Positions 34,217 through 45,458 of a DNA stretch of 64,000 nucleotides are shown piece after piece. The stretch comes from DATAOG01 sp963782885. Lineage in GTDB: Bacteria > Pseudomonadota > Alphaproteobacteria > Geminicoccales > Geminicoccaceae. The stretch is from assembly GCA_963782885.1 (NCBI GenBank), contig CAWALL010000019.1:62001-126000 (forward strand). Direction: 5' to 3'. A model generated the notes under the pieces. The model searched no databases. It saw only the letters and a program-made list of their open reading frames with translations, and was not told the DNA's origin. The position numbers and the translations under genes were made by a program. Each line of letters begins with the position of its first letter. Position 1 is the stretch's first letter.

Positions 34217-35842
34217 TCAGACCAGTCGCGACTGGTGCACGGCCGCCTCGATGAACGAGGCGAACAGCGGATGCGGGGCGAACGGCTTGGACTTGAGCTC
34301 GGGGTGGAACTGGACGCCGAGGAACCAGGGGTGGTCGGGCATCTCGACGATCTCGGGCAGGCGGCCGTCGGGCGACATGCCGGAGAAACGCAGGCCCGCG
34401 GCGCTGAGCCGGTTGACGTAGTTGATGTTGACCTCAAAGCGGTGGCGGTGGCGCTCGCTGATCTCGCCCTCGCCGTAGATCTTCTGGGCGAGGCTGCCCG
34501 GCTCGAGAACGCAGGGGTAGGCGCCAAGCCGCATAGTGCCGCCGAGATCGCCGCCGGGGCCCCGGGTCTCACGCCGGCCGTCGCGTTCCCATTCGGTCAG
34601 CAGGCCGACCACCGGCTCGTCGGTCGGGGCGATCTCGGTCGAGCCGGCACCCTCGATGCCGGCGAGATTGCGCGCCGCCTCGACGACCGCCATCTGCATG
34701 CCGAAGCAGATGCCGAAATAGGGGATGTGGCGCTCGCGCGCGAAGGTGACCGCGGCGACCTTGCCCTCGGCGCCGCGCTCGCCGAAGCCGCCGGGCACCA
34801 GAATGCCGTTGACGTCCTGGAGATGGAGCGCGGCATCGCTGGATTCGAAGATCTCGGCCGCGAGCCAGCGGGTGTTGACCCGCACCCGGCTGTCGATGCC
34901 GCCATGGGCGAGCGCCTCGTCGAGCGACTTGTAAGCGTCCGGCAGGCCCATGTACTTGCCGACCACGGCGATCGTCACCTCGCCCTCGGGCTTTTGCAGC
35001 CGCTCGCAGATCTCCAGCCAGCGGCCGAGATCCGGCCCCTGCTCGTGCGGCAGCCGGAAGTGCCGGAGGAGCTGCGTGTCCAGTCCCTCCTCGTGGTAGC
35101 GGATCGGCACCTCGTAGATGCTCTCGACGTCGAGCGCCGGAATCACGCCCGCCTGCTGGACGTTGCACTGCAGCGCGATCTTGCGCTTGGCCTCCGGCGG
35201 GATCGGGCGCTCGGCGCGGCACAGCAGCAGGTCCGGCTGGATGCCGATGCCGCGCAGCTCGCGCACCGAGTGCTGCGTGGGCTTGGTCTTGAGCTCGCCG
35301 GCTGAGGCGAGATAGGGCACGAGCGTCAGATGGACGTAGGCGACCCGGTCGCGGCCGAGCTCGAAGCCGATCTGGCGGATCGCCTCGAGGAACGGCAGGC
35401 CCTCGATGTCGCCGACCGTGCCGCCGATCTCACAGAGCGCGAAGTCGGCATCGACGCCCTCCAGGATGCAGGCCTTGATCATGTCGGTGACGTGCGGCAC
35501 GACCTGGACGGTGCCGCCGAGATAGTCGCCGCGGCGCTCGCGGGCGAGCACCCATGAATAGATCTTGCCGGCGGTCACGCTGTCGTTGCCGCGCGCCGGC
35601 ACGCCGGTGAAGCGCTCGTAATGGCCGAGGTCGAGGTCGGTCTCGGCGCCGTCGTCGGTGACGTAGACCTCGCCATGCTGATAGGGACTCATGGTCCCCG
35701 GGTCGACGTTGAGATAGGGATCGAGCTTGCGCAGCCGGACCGAGTAGCCGCGCGCCTGGAGCAGCGCCCCGATCGCGGCCGACGCCAGCCCCTTGCCCAA
35801 CGACGACACGACGCCGCCGGTAATGAAGACGAAGCGCGTCAT
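34217..35842 (-). CDS. pyrG: CTP synthase
   Basis: A 541-aa enzyme making CTP from UTP, ATP and glutamine. The synthetase domain begins MTRFVFITGGVVSSLGKGLA and contains KLDPYLNVDPGTMSPYQHGE. The C-terminal glutaminase has GGFGERG, the nucleophile cysteine in FGICFGMQMAVVEAARN and His-Glu in VQFHPELKSKP. Length and ends are normal. CTP is needed for CMP-KDO, which links it to kdsA next door. Confidence 0.98.
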   Translation of the reverse strand: MTRFVFITGGVVSSLGKGLASAAIGALLQARGYSVRLRKLDPYLNVDPGTMSPYQHGEVYVTDDGAETDLDLGHYERFTGVPARGNDSVTAGKIYSWVLARERRGDYLGGTVQVVPHVTDMIKACILEGVDADFALCEIGGTVGDIEGLPFLEAIRQIGFELGRDRVAYVHLTLVPYLASAGELKTKPTQHSVRELRGIGIQPDLLLCRAERPIPPEAKRKIALQCNVQQAGVIPALDVESIYEVPIRYHEEGLDTQLLRHFRLPHEQGPDLGRWLEICERLQKPEGEVTIAVVGKYMGLPDAYKSLDEALAHGGIDSRVRVNTRWLAAEIFESSDAALHLQDVNGILVPGGFGERGAEGKVAAVTFARERHIPYFGICFGMQMAVVEAARNLAGIEGAGSTEIAPTDEPVVGLLTEWERDGRRETRGPGGDLGGTMRLGAYPCVLEPGSLAQKIYGEGEISERHRHRFEVNINYVNRLSAAGLRFSGMSPDGRLPEIVEMPDHPWFLGVQFHPELKSKPFAPHPLFASFIEAAVHQSRLV

Positions 35843-35926
35843 GGGCTTGAGACTATCGGCCAGGTCTGTCGGCGAGACAAGAGGCGAGATCGCGGCCCGG
35901 CGCGCGAAGTCCGCTGAGCGGCCCGC

Positions 35927-36277
35927 TCATTTGGCAACCGGCGCGCTCGGCTCGCTGGGGGTCGCCGGCGCGGCTGGCGCCGATGGGGCGCCAGGCGCCG
36001 CGGGGGCCGTCGGCGCCGGGACCGGCTGATCCAGGATCGAGCGCGGCGCCGAGGTGTGGCTCGCGAGCAGAGCCAGCGCCAGGCTCGTGGCGATGAAGCA
36101 GGCGGCGAGCACGGCCGTGGTCCGGGTCAACAGGTTGGCCGACTGGCGGCCGGTCATCAGGCCGCCGAAGCCGCCGCCGCCGATGCCGAGCGCGCCGCCC
36201 TCGCTGCGCTGCAGCAGGATCACGCCGACCAGCGCCAGCGCGATCAGCAGGTGCACGATCAAAACGATGGTCTGCAT
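35927..36277 (-). CDS. secG: Preprotein translocase subunit SecG
   Basis: A 116-aa membrane protein with two hydrophobic segments (IVLIVHLLIALALVGVILL and TTAVLAACFIATSLALALLA) around the conserved loop QRSEGGALGIGGGGFGGLMT, then an Ala/Pro-rich tail. It is an accessory part of the SecYEG channel. The tpiA-secG-pyrG order is typical of alphaproteobacteria. Confidence 0.94.
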   Translation of the reverse strand: MQTIVLIVHLLIALALVGVILLQRSEGGALGIGGGGFGGLMTGRQSANLLTRTTAVLAACFIATSLALALLASHTSAPRSILDQPVPAPTAPAAPGAPSAPAAPATPSEPSAPVAK

Positions 36278-36381
36278 GAGCCGATCACAAAGGTTGCAAG
36301 CTGCGGGTGCGGACGCCGCCGCGTAGGAGATCGTCTGGGATCACGCTCTCAGCCCGCGGGCTGCGCGCCGTCCGCGGGCGA

Positions 36382-37146
36382 TCAGACACCGGCCGCCTGC
36401 CCCGCGCTGTAGATGGCAAGAAATTCGTCGGCATCAAGGCTGGCGCCGCCCACCAGCACGCCGTCGACGTGGGCGATCGCCATGATGTCCCTGGCGTTGC
36501 CGGCCTTGACCGAGCCGCCGTACAGCAGGCCAAGCTGATCGCCGCCCGCGACCAGGGCGGCGAGCCGCGCGCGCAGATGGGCATGGGTCTTGGCGATGTC
36601 TTCCTGGCTCGGCGTGCGCCCGGTGCCGATCGCCCAGACCGGCTCGTAGGCGACGATCAGATTGGCCGCCGACGCTGCCTCGGGAAGGCTGCCCTGGAGC
36701 TGGCCGTCGAGCACCTCGAGGGTGCGGCCCTCGGACCATTCCGCCTCGATCTCGCCGATGCAGAGGATCGGGAGCAGGCCGGCCGACTGCGCCGCGGCCG
36801 CCTTGGCGCGGACCAAGGCATCGGTCTCGCCGTGACCATGGCGGCGCTCCGAATGGCCGACGATCACGAGCTGGCAGCCGGCATCGGCGAGCATCGCAGC
36901 GCTGAGGTCGCCGGTGTGGGCGCCCTTGGCCTCGGTCGAGCAGTCCTGGCCGCCCAGCAGCATCGCGCTGCCGGCGAGCACCGCCGCGATCGGCGCGAGG
37001 AGGGTCGCCGGCGGGCAGACGCCGAGCGTGCCCGCACCCAGCTCGGCCGCCTCGCGGGCGCGCAGCGTCCGGACCCGGGCGAGGCCGTCGGCGCGCAGAC
37101 CATTCATCTTCCAGTTGCCGATCACGATCGGCGTCGCCAGAGGCAT
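36382..37146 (-). CDS. tpiA: Triose-phosphate isomerase
   Basis: A 254-aa glycolytic enzyme. Catalytic residues are visible: Asn-Lys in IVIGNWKMNGL (11, 13), His in VIVGHSERRHGHGETD and Glu in IVAYEPVWAIGTGRTPS. The phosphate loop GLLYGGSVKAGNA is present. It is the first gene of the minus-strand run and is divergent from ppiD, with 202 bp between them that should hold both promoters. Confidence 0.97.
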   Translation of the reverse strand: MPLATPIVIGNWKMNGLRADGLARVRTLRAREAAELGAGTLGVCPPATLLAPIAAVLAGSAMLLGGQDCSTEAKGAHTGDLSAAMLADAGCQLVIVGHSERRHGHGETDALVRAKAAAAQSAGLLPILCIGEIEAEWSEGRTLEVLDGQLQGSLPEAASAANLIVAYEPVWAIGTGRTPSQEDIAKTHAHLRARLAALVAGGDQLGLLYGGSVKAGNARDIMAIAHVDGVLVGGASLDADEFLAIYSAGQAAGV

Positions 37147-37348
37147 CCCGAAGTCAACCCAAAGAGGCAGGTTGTGGCGCCGGCTCGACGCGGCGCCTGT
37201 CTAGCACACCGCCTGCGGACTTGCCAGCACCGCCCGCATCCCGGGCGCGCCAACTCGGCGGTTGCCGGCGCGTCAGCGGCTGCCTACATTGGGTCCGCTT
37301 TCGCACGGCCGTCCGGATCGGCCGCGACACCTGAGTTCCTGGTCGATC

Positions 37349-39295
37349 ATGCTCAATGTACTCCGCCAGAAGGCGGCTTCCTGGGTCGTCAAAGTCCTGC
37401 TTTTGCTGCTGGTCGTCAGTTTCGCGATCTGGGGCATCGGCGATGTGTTCTTCCGCGGCGGCCGGAATCCGATGGTCGCCAGCGTCGGCGGCTCGGAGAT
37501 CTCGGCCAGCGAGCTGGCCGACGGCTTCAACCGGGCGCTGAGCAACCTGCAGCGTCGGCTCGGCGGCAACATCGATCGTCAGCAGGCGATCCGGCTCGGG
37601 CTGATGCAGCAGACGCTCCAGGACCTGATCGCGCGCCGCCTGGTCGACCTGCGCGCCAACGACATGGGCCTCACAGTCGCCGACGCCACGCTCCGGCAGA
37701 TGGTCACCGACAATCCGATGTTTCAGACCGCCGGCCGGTTCGATCGCGACCGCTTCGAGCAGCTCCTGCGCGCCAACGGGATGACCGAGAACGGCTACCT
37801 CGCGAGCCTGCGCCAGGATATCGTGCGCACCAACCTGACGGGCAGCCTGGTCGGTCCGGTCACGGTGCCGGCGGCCCTGGTCGACAACCTCTACCGCTAT
37901 CGCAACGAGCAGCGGCATGGCCGCTACGTCGAGATCAAGACGGCCTCGATCACCGACGTGCCGCAGCCGACCGACGACCAGCTGACGGCCTACCACGACG
38001 ACCACAAGGCCAAGTACACGACCCCGCAGCTGCGCCGGGTGACCTTCGTCACGCTCAAGCCCGAGGATCTGGTCGACGAGATCCAGGTCAGCGACGAGCA
38101 GATCAAGGCCGAGTACCAGGCCCGGATCGCCCGCTACCGGTCGCCCGAGCGGCGCAAGGTGACGCAGCTGCTGGCACCCGCTCAGGCGAGCGCCGAGAAG
38201 GCGAAGCAGGAGCTGGCCCAAGGCAAGAGTATCGACGAGGTCGCGAAGGCACTGGCCGACCAGGGCGTGCACAGCACGGAACTCGGCGAGATCACCAAGT
38301 CCGATCTGCCGCCCGAGCTGTCCGACGTGGTCTTCAAGCTGTCCGAGGGCGAGGTCAGTCAACCGGTCCAGAGCGGGTTCGGCTGGCACCTGTTCAAGGT
38401 GAGCTCGATCACGCCCGAGGCGACCGTGCCGCTATCGGTGGTCCACGACGACATCGCCAAGGAGCTGGCGCTCAACGAGGCCAAGGACCGGCTGCCCGAC
38501 CTCGCGACCCGGCTCGACGACGAGCTCGCGGCCGGAACCGGCCTGGCCGAGGCTGCGACCGCGGTCGGCCTCGAGGCCAAGTCCCTGCCGCCGATCGACG
38601 CGACCGGCAAGGATGCCGACGGTAAGCGGCCGGACGCGCTGCCGGCGGGGCCCGAGTTTCTCAAGGTCGCGTTCGAAACCCCGACCGGCGAGCAGAGCCT
38701 GCTCGAGGAGACGGAGGCCGGCGGCTACTTCGTGCTCAAGGTCGACGAGATCATTCCGCCTCGGGTCAAGCCGGTCGACGAGGTGCGGCCGCAGCTGGTC
38801 GAGGCCTGGCAGGCCGAGCAGCGCCACGAGCTCGCGAAGAAGCGTGCCGAAGACCTGCTCAAGCGCCTTCAGGACGCGGCGACCCTCGACACAGTGGCGA
38901 CCGCCGACAAGCTCGAGGTGACGCCGATCAAGCCGGTCAAGCGGGATGCCTCTGGCAGCGAGCAGGGCATCAACCAGGCAGTCGTGCGCGCGCTGTTCGC
39001 GACCGCGCCGGGTCACGTGGCCGACCACGTGGTCGAACTCGCCGACGGCTTTGCCGTGGTCGCGACCGACGAGGTGATCGCCGCCGACCCGGGCGCCGAC
39101 CCTGACGGCGTCAAGAAGCTCCGGACCGAGCTCGAGAGCAGCCTGCGCAACGATCTGCTCGCGCAGTTCGAGGCCGAGCTGCGGCGCGATTACCGGGTCG
39201 AGATCAACGGCGCCGCGATCAACCGCGTGATCGGCGCCGACGGCGAGCTGCCGAGTGGACCGTCGCCGCGGCTGCCGAACCCGGACTCCTTCTGA
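37349..39295 (+). CDS. Peptidyl-prolyl isomerase, PpiD/SurA-like, membrane anchored
   Basis: A 648-aa periplasmic folding factor. The N-terminal anchor is VVKVLLLLLVVSFAIWGIGD (about residues 13-32). A SurA_N-type region follows (GSEISASELADGFNRALSNL), then a parvulin-type rotamase domain around VHSTELGEITKSDLPPEL and VSQPVQSGFGWHLFKV. A second degenerate segment lies toward the C-terminus. The start at ATG 37349 places the membrane segment as in PpiD relatives; an upstream start at 37262 is unlikely. trpE follows after 5 bp, a conserved alphaproteobacterial arrangement. Confidence 0.9.
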   Translation: MLNVLRQKAASWVVKVLLLLLVVSFAIWGIGDVFFRGGRNPMVASVGGSEISASELADGFNRALSNLQRRLGGNIDRQQAIRLGLMQQTLQDLIARRLVDLRANDMGLTVADATLRQMVTDNPMFQTAGRFDRDRFEQLLRANGMTENGYLASLRQDIVRTNLTGSLVGPVTVPAALVDNLYRYRNEQRHGRYVEIKTASITDVPQPTDDQLTAYHDDHKAKYTTPQLRRVTFVTLKPEDLVDEIQVSDEQIKAEYQARIARYRSPERRKVTQLLAPAQASAEKAKQELAQGKSIDEVAKALADQGVHSTELGEITKSDLPPELSDVVFKLSEGEVSQPVQSGFGWHLFKVSSITPEATVPLSVVHDDIAKELALNEAKDRLPDLATRLDDELAAGTGLAEAATAVGLEAKSLPPIDATGKDADGKRPDALPAGPEFLKVAFETPTGEQSLLEETEAGGYFVLKVDEIIPPRVKPVDEVRPQLVEAWQAEQRHELAKKRAEDLLKRLQDAATLDTVATADKLEVTPIKPVKRDASGSEQGINQAVVRALFATAPGHVADHVVELADGFAVVATDEVIAADPGADPDGVKKLRTELESSLRNDLLAQFEAELRRDYRVEINGAAINRVIGADGELPSGPSPRLPNPDSF

Positions 39296-39300
39296 GCCCG

Positions 39301-40806
<1,506 letters not shown>

Positions 40807-40849
40807 CGGCCGGCTCGAGACCCCGCCGGCGCGGCGGCCCTGTCCTCGC

Positions 40850-42169
40850 CTACTGGACCGTGTTGTGCGCCGAGACGTAGCGGCCGCAGGTGTTGGCGGC
40901 GACCAGCAGGCCGTGCGCGCAGCTCTCGCGTGCGACCACCGTGCTGATCGGCACCAGGGCGAAGCCCCGCTCCTCGAGGGTCGGCAGCCACCCGCGCAAC
41001 GCCTCGATGGTGAGATCGTGCGGGTGGCCGATCGCGACCGCCACGCCGCGACGGCGCGCGATCCGTTCGGTGGCGGCGAGCTGGCGGCGAATGGCGTCCA
41101 GATTGGCCTCGTTGTCGAGGAACACGTCGCGCTCGGCATGCGGCACGCCCAGCCGCTGGGCCTCGGTGCTGGCGACCGACTTCGAGGTCGTGCGCGAATC
41201 GACGAACAGCAGCCCGCGCGCCTTCAGCTCGGTCATAATCTCGTCCATCTTCGGACGATCGGTGGTCAGGAGCGAGCCCATGTGGTTGTTGATCCCGACG
41301 AAGCTCCGGAAGCTGCGCAGCTGGGTCCGCAGCCGCGACAGCAGGTCGTTCGGGGACAGCGAAGTCAGCAGGGCGCCGGGCCCGGGCCAATCGGCGCCGA
41401 TCGGCTCCATCGGGACGTGCAGCATCAGCTCGTGGCCGGCTGCCCGCGCCGCCCGTGCCTGCTGCTCGAGCCCGCTGGCATAGGGCAGGAATGCCAGGGT
41501 CAGCGGACCCCTGAGCGCGTTGAGCGCCGCCGTGTTGTGCCGGTTCAGCCCCAGATCGTCGATCATGATCGCGATCTCCGGCCGATCGTCGATCAAGGGC
41601 GGCGTGACCGCGTTGCGCAGCCAGGTCGGTGTGCCCACGACCCGCTCCTCGGGCAGCTTGCGCGTCAACAGCTGGGCCACCTCGGTGTCGGCGGGGGCGT
41701 TTCGGAGCGCGGTCGCGGTCGCGGTCACCGCGGCCGGCGGGCGATCGGCGACATCGGCAGTCCGGACCGGGTGGGGTCGATCATCAGGCACCCCGATCGC
41801 CGGCATGGACTTCGCGATCTGGGCGAGCCGGGCGCTGGCGATTGCGGCCAGCGCCGGCTCCGACACGCCTTCGACCTCGCCCTTGGCGGAGACCGCCTTG
41901 CTCGCCTCGGTCACCCGCATCAGGCCGTCGCGAACCGCCTCGTCCCGACCCTCGAAGTTCTGGTCGGCGATCTGCAGGCTGCGCTCCCAGAGCCCGTGAT
42001 GATCGACCTTGGCGCTCGGTGGCGGCGGCCACAGCAGCCACAGCCCGACCGCCACGGCGACCACGCCGAGCGCCCCTTGCGCCGCATTGAAGCGGTGCTC
42101 GATCAAGGAGCGCCGCAGCTTGCTCGACCAGCTCCTACGCCGGCGGCTACGACGACGACGTGTGATCAT
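40850..42169 (-). CDS. Divergent polysaccharide deacetylase family protein
   Basis: A 439-aa protein with a strongly basic N-terminus (MITRRRRSRRRRSWSSKLRR), one membrane segment (ALGVVAVAVGLWLLW) and an export-side domain. The C-terminal half has IAIMIDDLGLNRHNTAALNA, LTLAFLPYASGLEQQARAAR, GHELMLHVPMEPIGADWPGP, FVGINNHMGSLLTTDRPKMD and DSRTTSKSVA. This is the 'divergent polysaccharide deacetylase' (DUF610) family, with an Asp-Asp pair and His-x-x-x-His-like elements. It may act on the cell envelope. The start at 42169 begins the basic region. It sits between trpE and trpG on the opposite strand. Confidence 0.88.
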   Translation of the reverse strand: MITRRRRSRRRRSWSSKLRRSLIEHRFNAAQGALGVVAVAVGLWLLWPPPPSAKVDHHGLWERSLQIADQNFEGRDEAVRDGLMRVTEASKAVSAKGEVEGVSEPALAAIASARLAQIAKSMPAIGVPDDRPHPVRTADVADRPPAAVTATATALRNAPADTEVAQLLTRKLPEERVVGTPTWLRNAVTPPLIDDRPEIAIMIDDLGLNRHNTAALNALRGPLTLAFLPYASGLEQQARAARAAGHELMLHVPMEPIGADWPGPGALLTSLSPNDLLSRLRTQLRSFRSFVGINNHMGSLLTTDRPKMDEIMTELKARGLLFVDSRTTSKSVASTEAQRLGVPHAERDVFLDNEANLDAIRRQLAATERIARRRGVAVAIGHPHDLTIEALRGWLPTLEERGFALVPISTVVARESCAHGLLVAANTCGRYVSAHNTVQ

Positions 42170-42573
42170 GCGAAGGGCGCTTCCTTTCCACCATCGTCCG
42201 ATCACCTCGACCGACAGGAGCTTCATAGCAGACAATCGCAAGCGCTACACTAGACCTTTTCGGGATCTACCCTGGCTTTCAATCGCCAATAGTGACCCGG
42301 CGGCCACCGCTCACGGCCGACGACCGCTCCCACGGACATAATGGTCCGGGATGATAACGTGAATTTAAGGGTAAGGTTGCCTGGAATTCATCAATGCGTA
42401 TCCAGGTGCGGCCTCCGGCCGGCGGCACCGCGCCCCGCCGACCGGGCCCGCCGGGGGCCCGGATCCGCCGGTTCGAGCCCGCCGCGGCCGGCGGGGGCGC
42501 TTTCCCCTTGACGCCGCCGACCGCCGCGGGCTTTGCTGGCCCGCCTGCAATCCTGCGCGTGAATGGCCGGCCG
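42170..42573. other. Intergenic region upstream of trpG
   Basis: This includes an AT-richer stretch (42340-42380, with gggatgataacgtgaattta) that is the likeliest promoter zone for trpG, followed by a very GC-rich leader of about 170 bp with many complementary GGC/GCC blocks. I looked for a Trp-rich leader peptide and found none. Confidence 0.4.
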
Positions 42574-43161
42574 ATGACGCTGCTGTTGCTCGATAACTAC
42601 GATAGCTTCACCTACAACTTGTACCATTACTTGGGCGAGTTGGGCGCCGAGGTCACGGTGCGACGCAATGACACGCTGAGCGTCGCCGACGTGCTGGCCC
42701 TGCGGCCGGCCGCGATCGTGATTTCGCCCGGGCCCTGCGACCCCGATCGGGCCGGGATTTCGCTCGAGCTGGTGCGCGCCGCCGCCGAGCTCTGCCCGAT
42801 TCTCGGGGTCTGCCTCGGCCATCAGGCGATCGCGCAGGCGTTCGGCGGCCGGATCGTGCGCGCGCCCTCGATCATGCACGGCAAGGTCAGCGCGATCGAG
42901 CACGCGGGCGACGGCCTGTTCGAGGGCCTGCCCTCGCCGTTCATGGCGACCCGCTACCATTCGCTGACCGCCGAGCCCGGGAGCCTGCCGGCGTGCCTGG
43001 CGGTGACCGCCCGCACCGCCGATGGCGTGATCATGGGCATCGCGCATCGCACGCGGCCGATCTACGGCGTCCAGTTCCATCCGGAGAGCATCGAGACCGA
43101 GCACGGCCACCGGCTGCTGCGCAACTTCCTGGCCACGGTCGAGACCAGGGTGGCGGCGTGA
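42574..43161 (+). CDS. trpG: Anthranilate synthase component II (glutamine amidotransferase)
   Basis: A 195-aa class I glutaminase that feeds ammonia to TrpE. It begins MTLLLLDNYDSFTYNLYHYL; the nucleophile Cys is in LGVCLGHQAIAQAFGG and the His-Glu in YGVQFHPESIETEHG. ATG 42574 is chosen by homology; the open frame continues upstream to 42394, but that part is low-complexity Gly/Pro/Ala. trpD begins inside its stop codon (GTGA overlap). Confidence 0.96.
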   Translation: MTLLLLDNYDSFTYNLYHYLGELGAEVTVRRNDTLSVADVLALRPAAIVISPGPCDPDRAGISLELVRAAAELCPILGVCLGHQAIAQAFGGRIVRAPSIMHGKVSAIEHAGDGLFEGLPSPFMATRYHSLTAEPGSLPACLAVTARTADGVIMGIAHRTRPIYGVQFHPESIETEHGHRLLRNFLATVETRVAA

Positions 43162-44198
43162 CCACGGCTCCGGATCAGATGAAGGCATTGCTCGGGCTGG
43201 TTGCCGGCGGCCGATCGCTGACCGTCGATCAGGCCCGCGAAGCGTTCGAGATCATGATGGCGGGCGACGCCACGCCGGCCCAGGTCGGAGGTTTTCTGCT
43301 CGCGCTCAGGGTCCGCGGCGAGACCGTCGACGAGCTGACCGGCGGCGCCCAGGTGCTGCGCGAGCGCATGGTCAAGGTCAGCGCGCCGGAGCACGCGCTC
43401 GACACCTGCGGCACCGGCGGCGATGCGTCCGGGACCTTCAACGTCTCGACTGCGGCGGCGCTCGTGGTCGCGGCTTGCGGCGTCCCGGTCGCCAAGCACG
43501 GCAACCGCGCCTTGTCGTCGAAGGCCGGCTCGGCCGACATCCTGGCGGCGCTCGGGGTCAACATCGACGCCGATCCGGCCCGGGTCGAGCATTCGATCCG
43601 CGAGGCCGGGATCGGCTTCATGATGGCGCCCCGCCACCATGGCGCGATGCGCCACGTCGCCGGCGCCAGGGTCGAGCTCGGCACCCGCACGATCTTCAAC
43701 CTTCTGGGCCCGCTCGCAAACCCGGCGGGCGCCAGGCGCCAGCTGCTCGGGGTGTTCGCGGCCGACTGGGTCGAGCCGATCGCCCGGGTGCTGGGCCAGC
43801 TCGGCGCCGAGCGCGCCTGGGTGGTGCACGGCTCCGACGGCCTCGACGAGCTGACCACGACCGGCCCGTCCCAGGTCGCCGAGCTGCACGCCGGCCGGGT
43901 CCGGACCTTCGAGGTCACGCCCGAGGAGGCCGGTCTGCCGCGGGCGCGGCCGGAGGACCTGAAGGGCGCCGATGCCGAGACCAACGCCGACGCGCTCCGG
44001 GCGCTGCTCGATGGCGTGCGCGGGCCCTATCGCGACATCGTGCTCCTGAACAGCGCCGCCGCGCTCGTGATCGCCGGGCGCGACCGGGATCTGCAGGGCG
44101 GCGTCGCACGCGCGGTCGAGACGATCGACCGCGGTGCCGCCAAGGCGGTGCTGGCCAAGCTGATCGCGATCTCGGGCGAGGCGTCGGCCGGTGGCTGA
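43158..44198 (+). CDS. trpD: Anthranilate phosphoribosyltransferase
   Basis: A 346-aa enzyme attaching phosphoribose to anthranilate. Motifs are LDTCGTGGDASGTFNVSTAA, AACGVPVAKHGNRALSSKAG and FMMAPRHHGAMRHVAGARVE. It starts with GTG at 43158 that overlaps the trpG stop by 4 bp, and its stop overlaps trpC, so translation is coupled through the operon. Confidence 0.96.
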   Translation: MTTAPDQMKALLGLVAGGRSLTVDQAREAFEIMMAGDATPAQVGGFLLALRVRGETVDELTGGAQVLRERMVKVSAPEHALDTCGTGGDASGTFNVSTAAALVVAACGVPVAKHGNRALSSKAGSADILAALGVNIDADPARVEHSIREAGIGFMMAPRHHGAMRHVAGARVELGTRTIFNLLGPLANPAGARRQLLGVFAADWVEPIARVLGQLGAERAWVVHGSDGLDELTTTGPSQVAELHAGRVRTFEVTPEEAGLPRARPEDLKGADAETNADALRALLDGVRGPYRDIVLLNSAAALVIAGRDRDLQGGVARAVETIDRGAAKAVLAKLIAISGEASAGG

Positions 44199-44985
44199 CG
44201 TGCTGGCGGAGATCTGCGCCCGGCGGCGTCAGGCGGTTGCACGCCGGAAGGCGCTGGTCCCGCAGGCCGAACTCGAGCGCCGGCTCGGCGAACGGCCGCC
44301 GCGCGGCTTCGCCGCGGCGCTCGAGGCCAAGCTCGCCCGGGACCAGTTCGGCCTGATCACCGAGATCAAGAAGGCATCGCCCAGCCGCGGGCTGATCCGG
44401 CCGGACTTCGATCCGCCGGCGCTCGCCGGAGCCTATGCCGCGGGCGGCGCCGCCTGTCTGTCGGTTCTGACCGAGACCGAGCACTTCCAGGGCGACGATC
44501 GCGACCTCGAGGCGGCACGCGCGGCCGTGGCGCTGCCCTGCCTGCGCAAGGACTTCATCCTCGAGCCCTATCAGGTGGTCGAGACGCGGGCCCTCGGCGC
44601 CGACTGCATGCTGCTGATCATGGCCGCGCTCGAGGACCACGACGCCCGGACTTTATCGAGGCTCGGCAGCGAGTTGGGCATGGACGTTCTGATCGAGGTG
44701 CATGACGCGGCCGACCTCGATCGGGCGCTCCGCCTGGAGTCCCGGCTGATCGGGATCAACAACCGCAATCTCAAGACCCTGCAGGTCGATCTCGGGACCA
44801 CGGAGCAGCTGGCGCCGCTGGTGCCTGCGGACCGACTGCTGGTCGCCGAGAGCGGCGTGCACACGCACCAGGACCTCGAGCGCCTGGCGGCGGTCGGCGC
44901 GCGTTGCTTCCTGGTCGGCGAATCGCTGATGCGCCAGGCCGACGTCCGGCGCGCGACCGCGGCCCTGCTCGGTCTGCCAACATGA
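44191..44985 (+). CDS. trpC: Indole-3-glycerol phosphate synthase
   Basis: A 264-aa TIM-barrel enzyme. Marks are LITEIKKASPSRGLIRPDFD, LSVLTETEHFQGDDRDLEAA, CLRKDFILEPYQV, IGINNRNLKTLQVDL and LLVAESGVHTHQDLERL. GTG 44191 overlaps the trpD stop by 8 bp, and its own stop overlaps moaC (ATGA). Confidence 0.97.
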   Translation: MADVLAEICARRRQAVARRKALVPQAELERRLGERPPRGFAAALEAKLARDQFGLITEIKKASPSRGLIRPDFDPPALAGAYAAGGAACLSVLTETEHFQGDDRDLEAARAAVALPCLRKDFILEPYQVVETRALGADCMLLIMAALEDHDARTLSRLGSELGMDVLIEVHDAADLDRALRLESRLIGINNRNLKTLQVDLGTTEQLAPLVPADRLLVAESGVHTHQDLERLAAVGARCFLVGESLMRQADVRRATAALLGLPT

Positions 44986-45458
44986 GCGAGCTCACCCATT
45001 TCGACGCCGCGGGCAACGCGGTCATGGTCGACGTCACCGCCAAGTCCGCGACCGAGCGGGTCGCGGTCGCGGCCGGACGGGTGCTGATGCAGCCGGCGAC
45101 CCTCGCCCTGATCCGAGCGCGCGGGGTCAAGAAGGGCGATGTCCTGACGGTCGCGCAGCTCGCCGGAATCATGGGCGCGAAGCGGACCCCGGACCTGATC
45201 CCGCTCTGCCATCCGTTGCCGCTGTCCTCGGTCACGGTCGAGCTCGCCTGCCGGACCGAGCCGCCGTCGGTCGAGATCACCGCGACCTGCCGCGTGCACG
45301 GCCCGACCGGGGTCGAGATGGAGGCGCTGTGCGCGGTCACCACGGCGGCGCTCACGGTCTACGACATGTGCAAGGCAGTCGATCGCGGCATGCGGATCAC
45401 CGACATCCGGCTGCGCCACAAGGCGGGCGGGCGGTCCGGATCGTTCACGGCCGAGTGA
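44982..45458 (+). CDS. moaC: Cyclic pyranopterin monophosphate synthase
   Basis: A 158-aa molybdenum-cofactor enzyme that closes the cyclic phosphate of cPMP. Conserved parts are GDVLTVAQLAGIMGAKRTPD, LIPLCHPLPLSSVTVEL and the segment EMEALCAVTTAALTVYDMCK followed by AVDRGMRITDIRL, with the catalytic Lys in LRHKAGGRSG. It overlaps trpC by 4 bp and moeA by one base. The trpC-moaC-moeA chain is a known alphaproteobacterial order. Confidence 0.97.
   Translation: MSELTHFDAAGNAVMVDVTAKSATERVAVAAGRVLMQPATLALIRARGVKKGDVLTVAQLAGIMGAKRTPDLIPLCHPLPLSSVTVELACRTEPPSVEITATCRVHGPTGVEMEALCAVTTAALTVYDMCKAVDRGMRITDIRLRHKAGGRSGSFTAE

Noticed and set aside
42170..42573. Trp attenuator with leader peptide before trpG
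   Set aside because: No short frame with tandem TGG codons is present in the leader.
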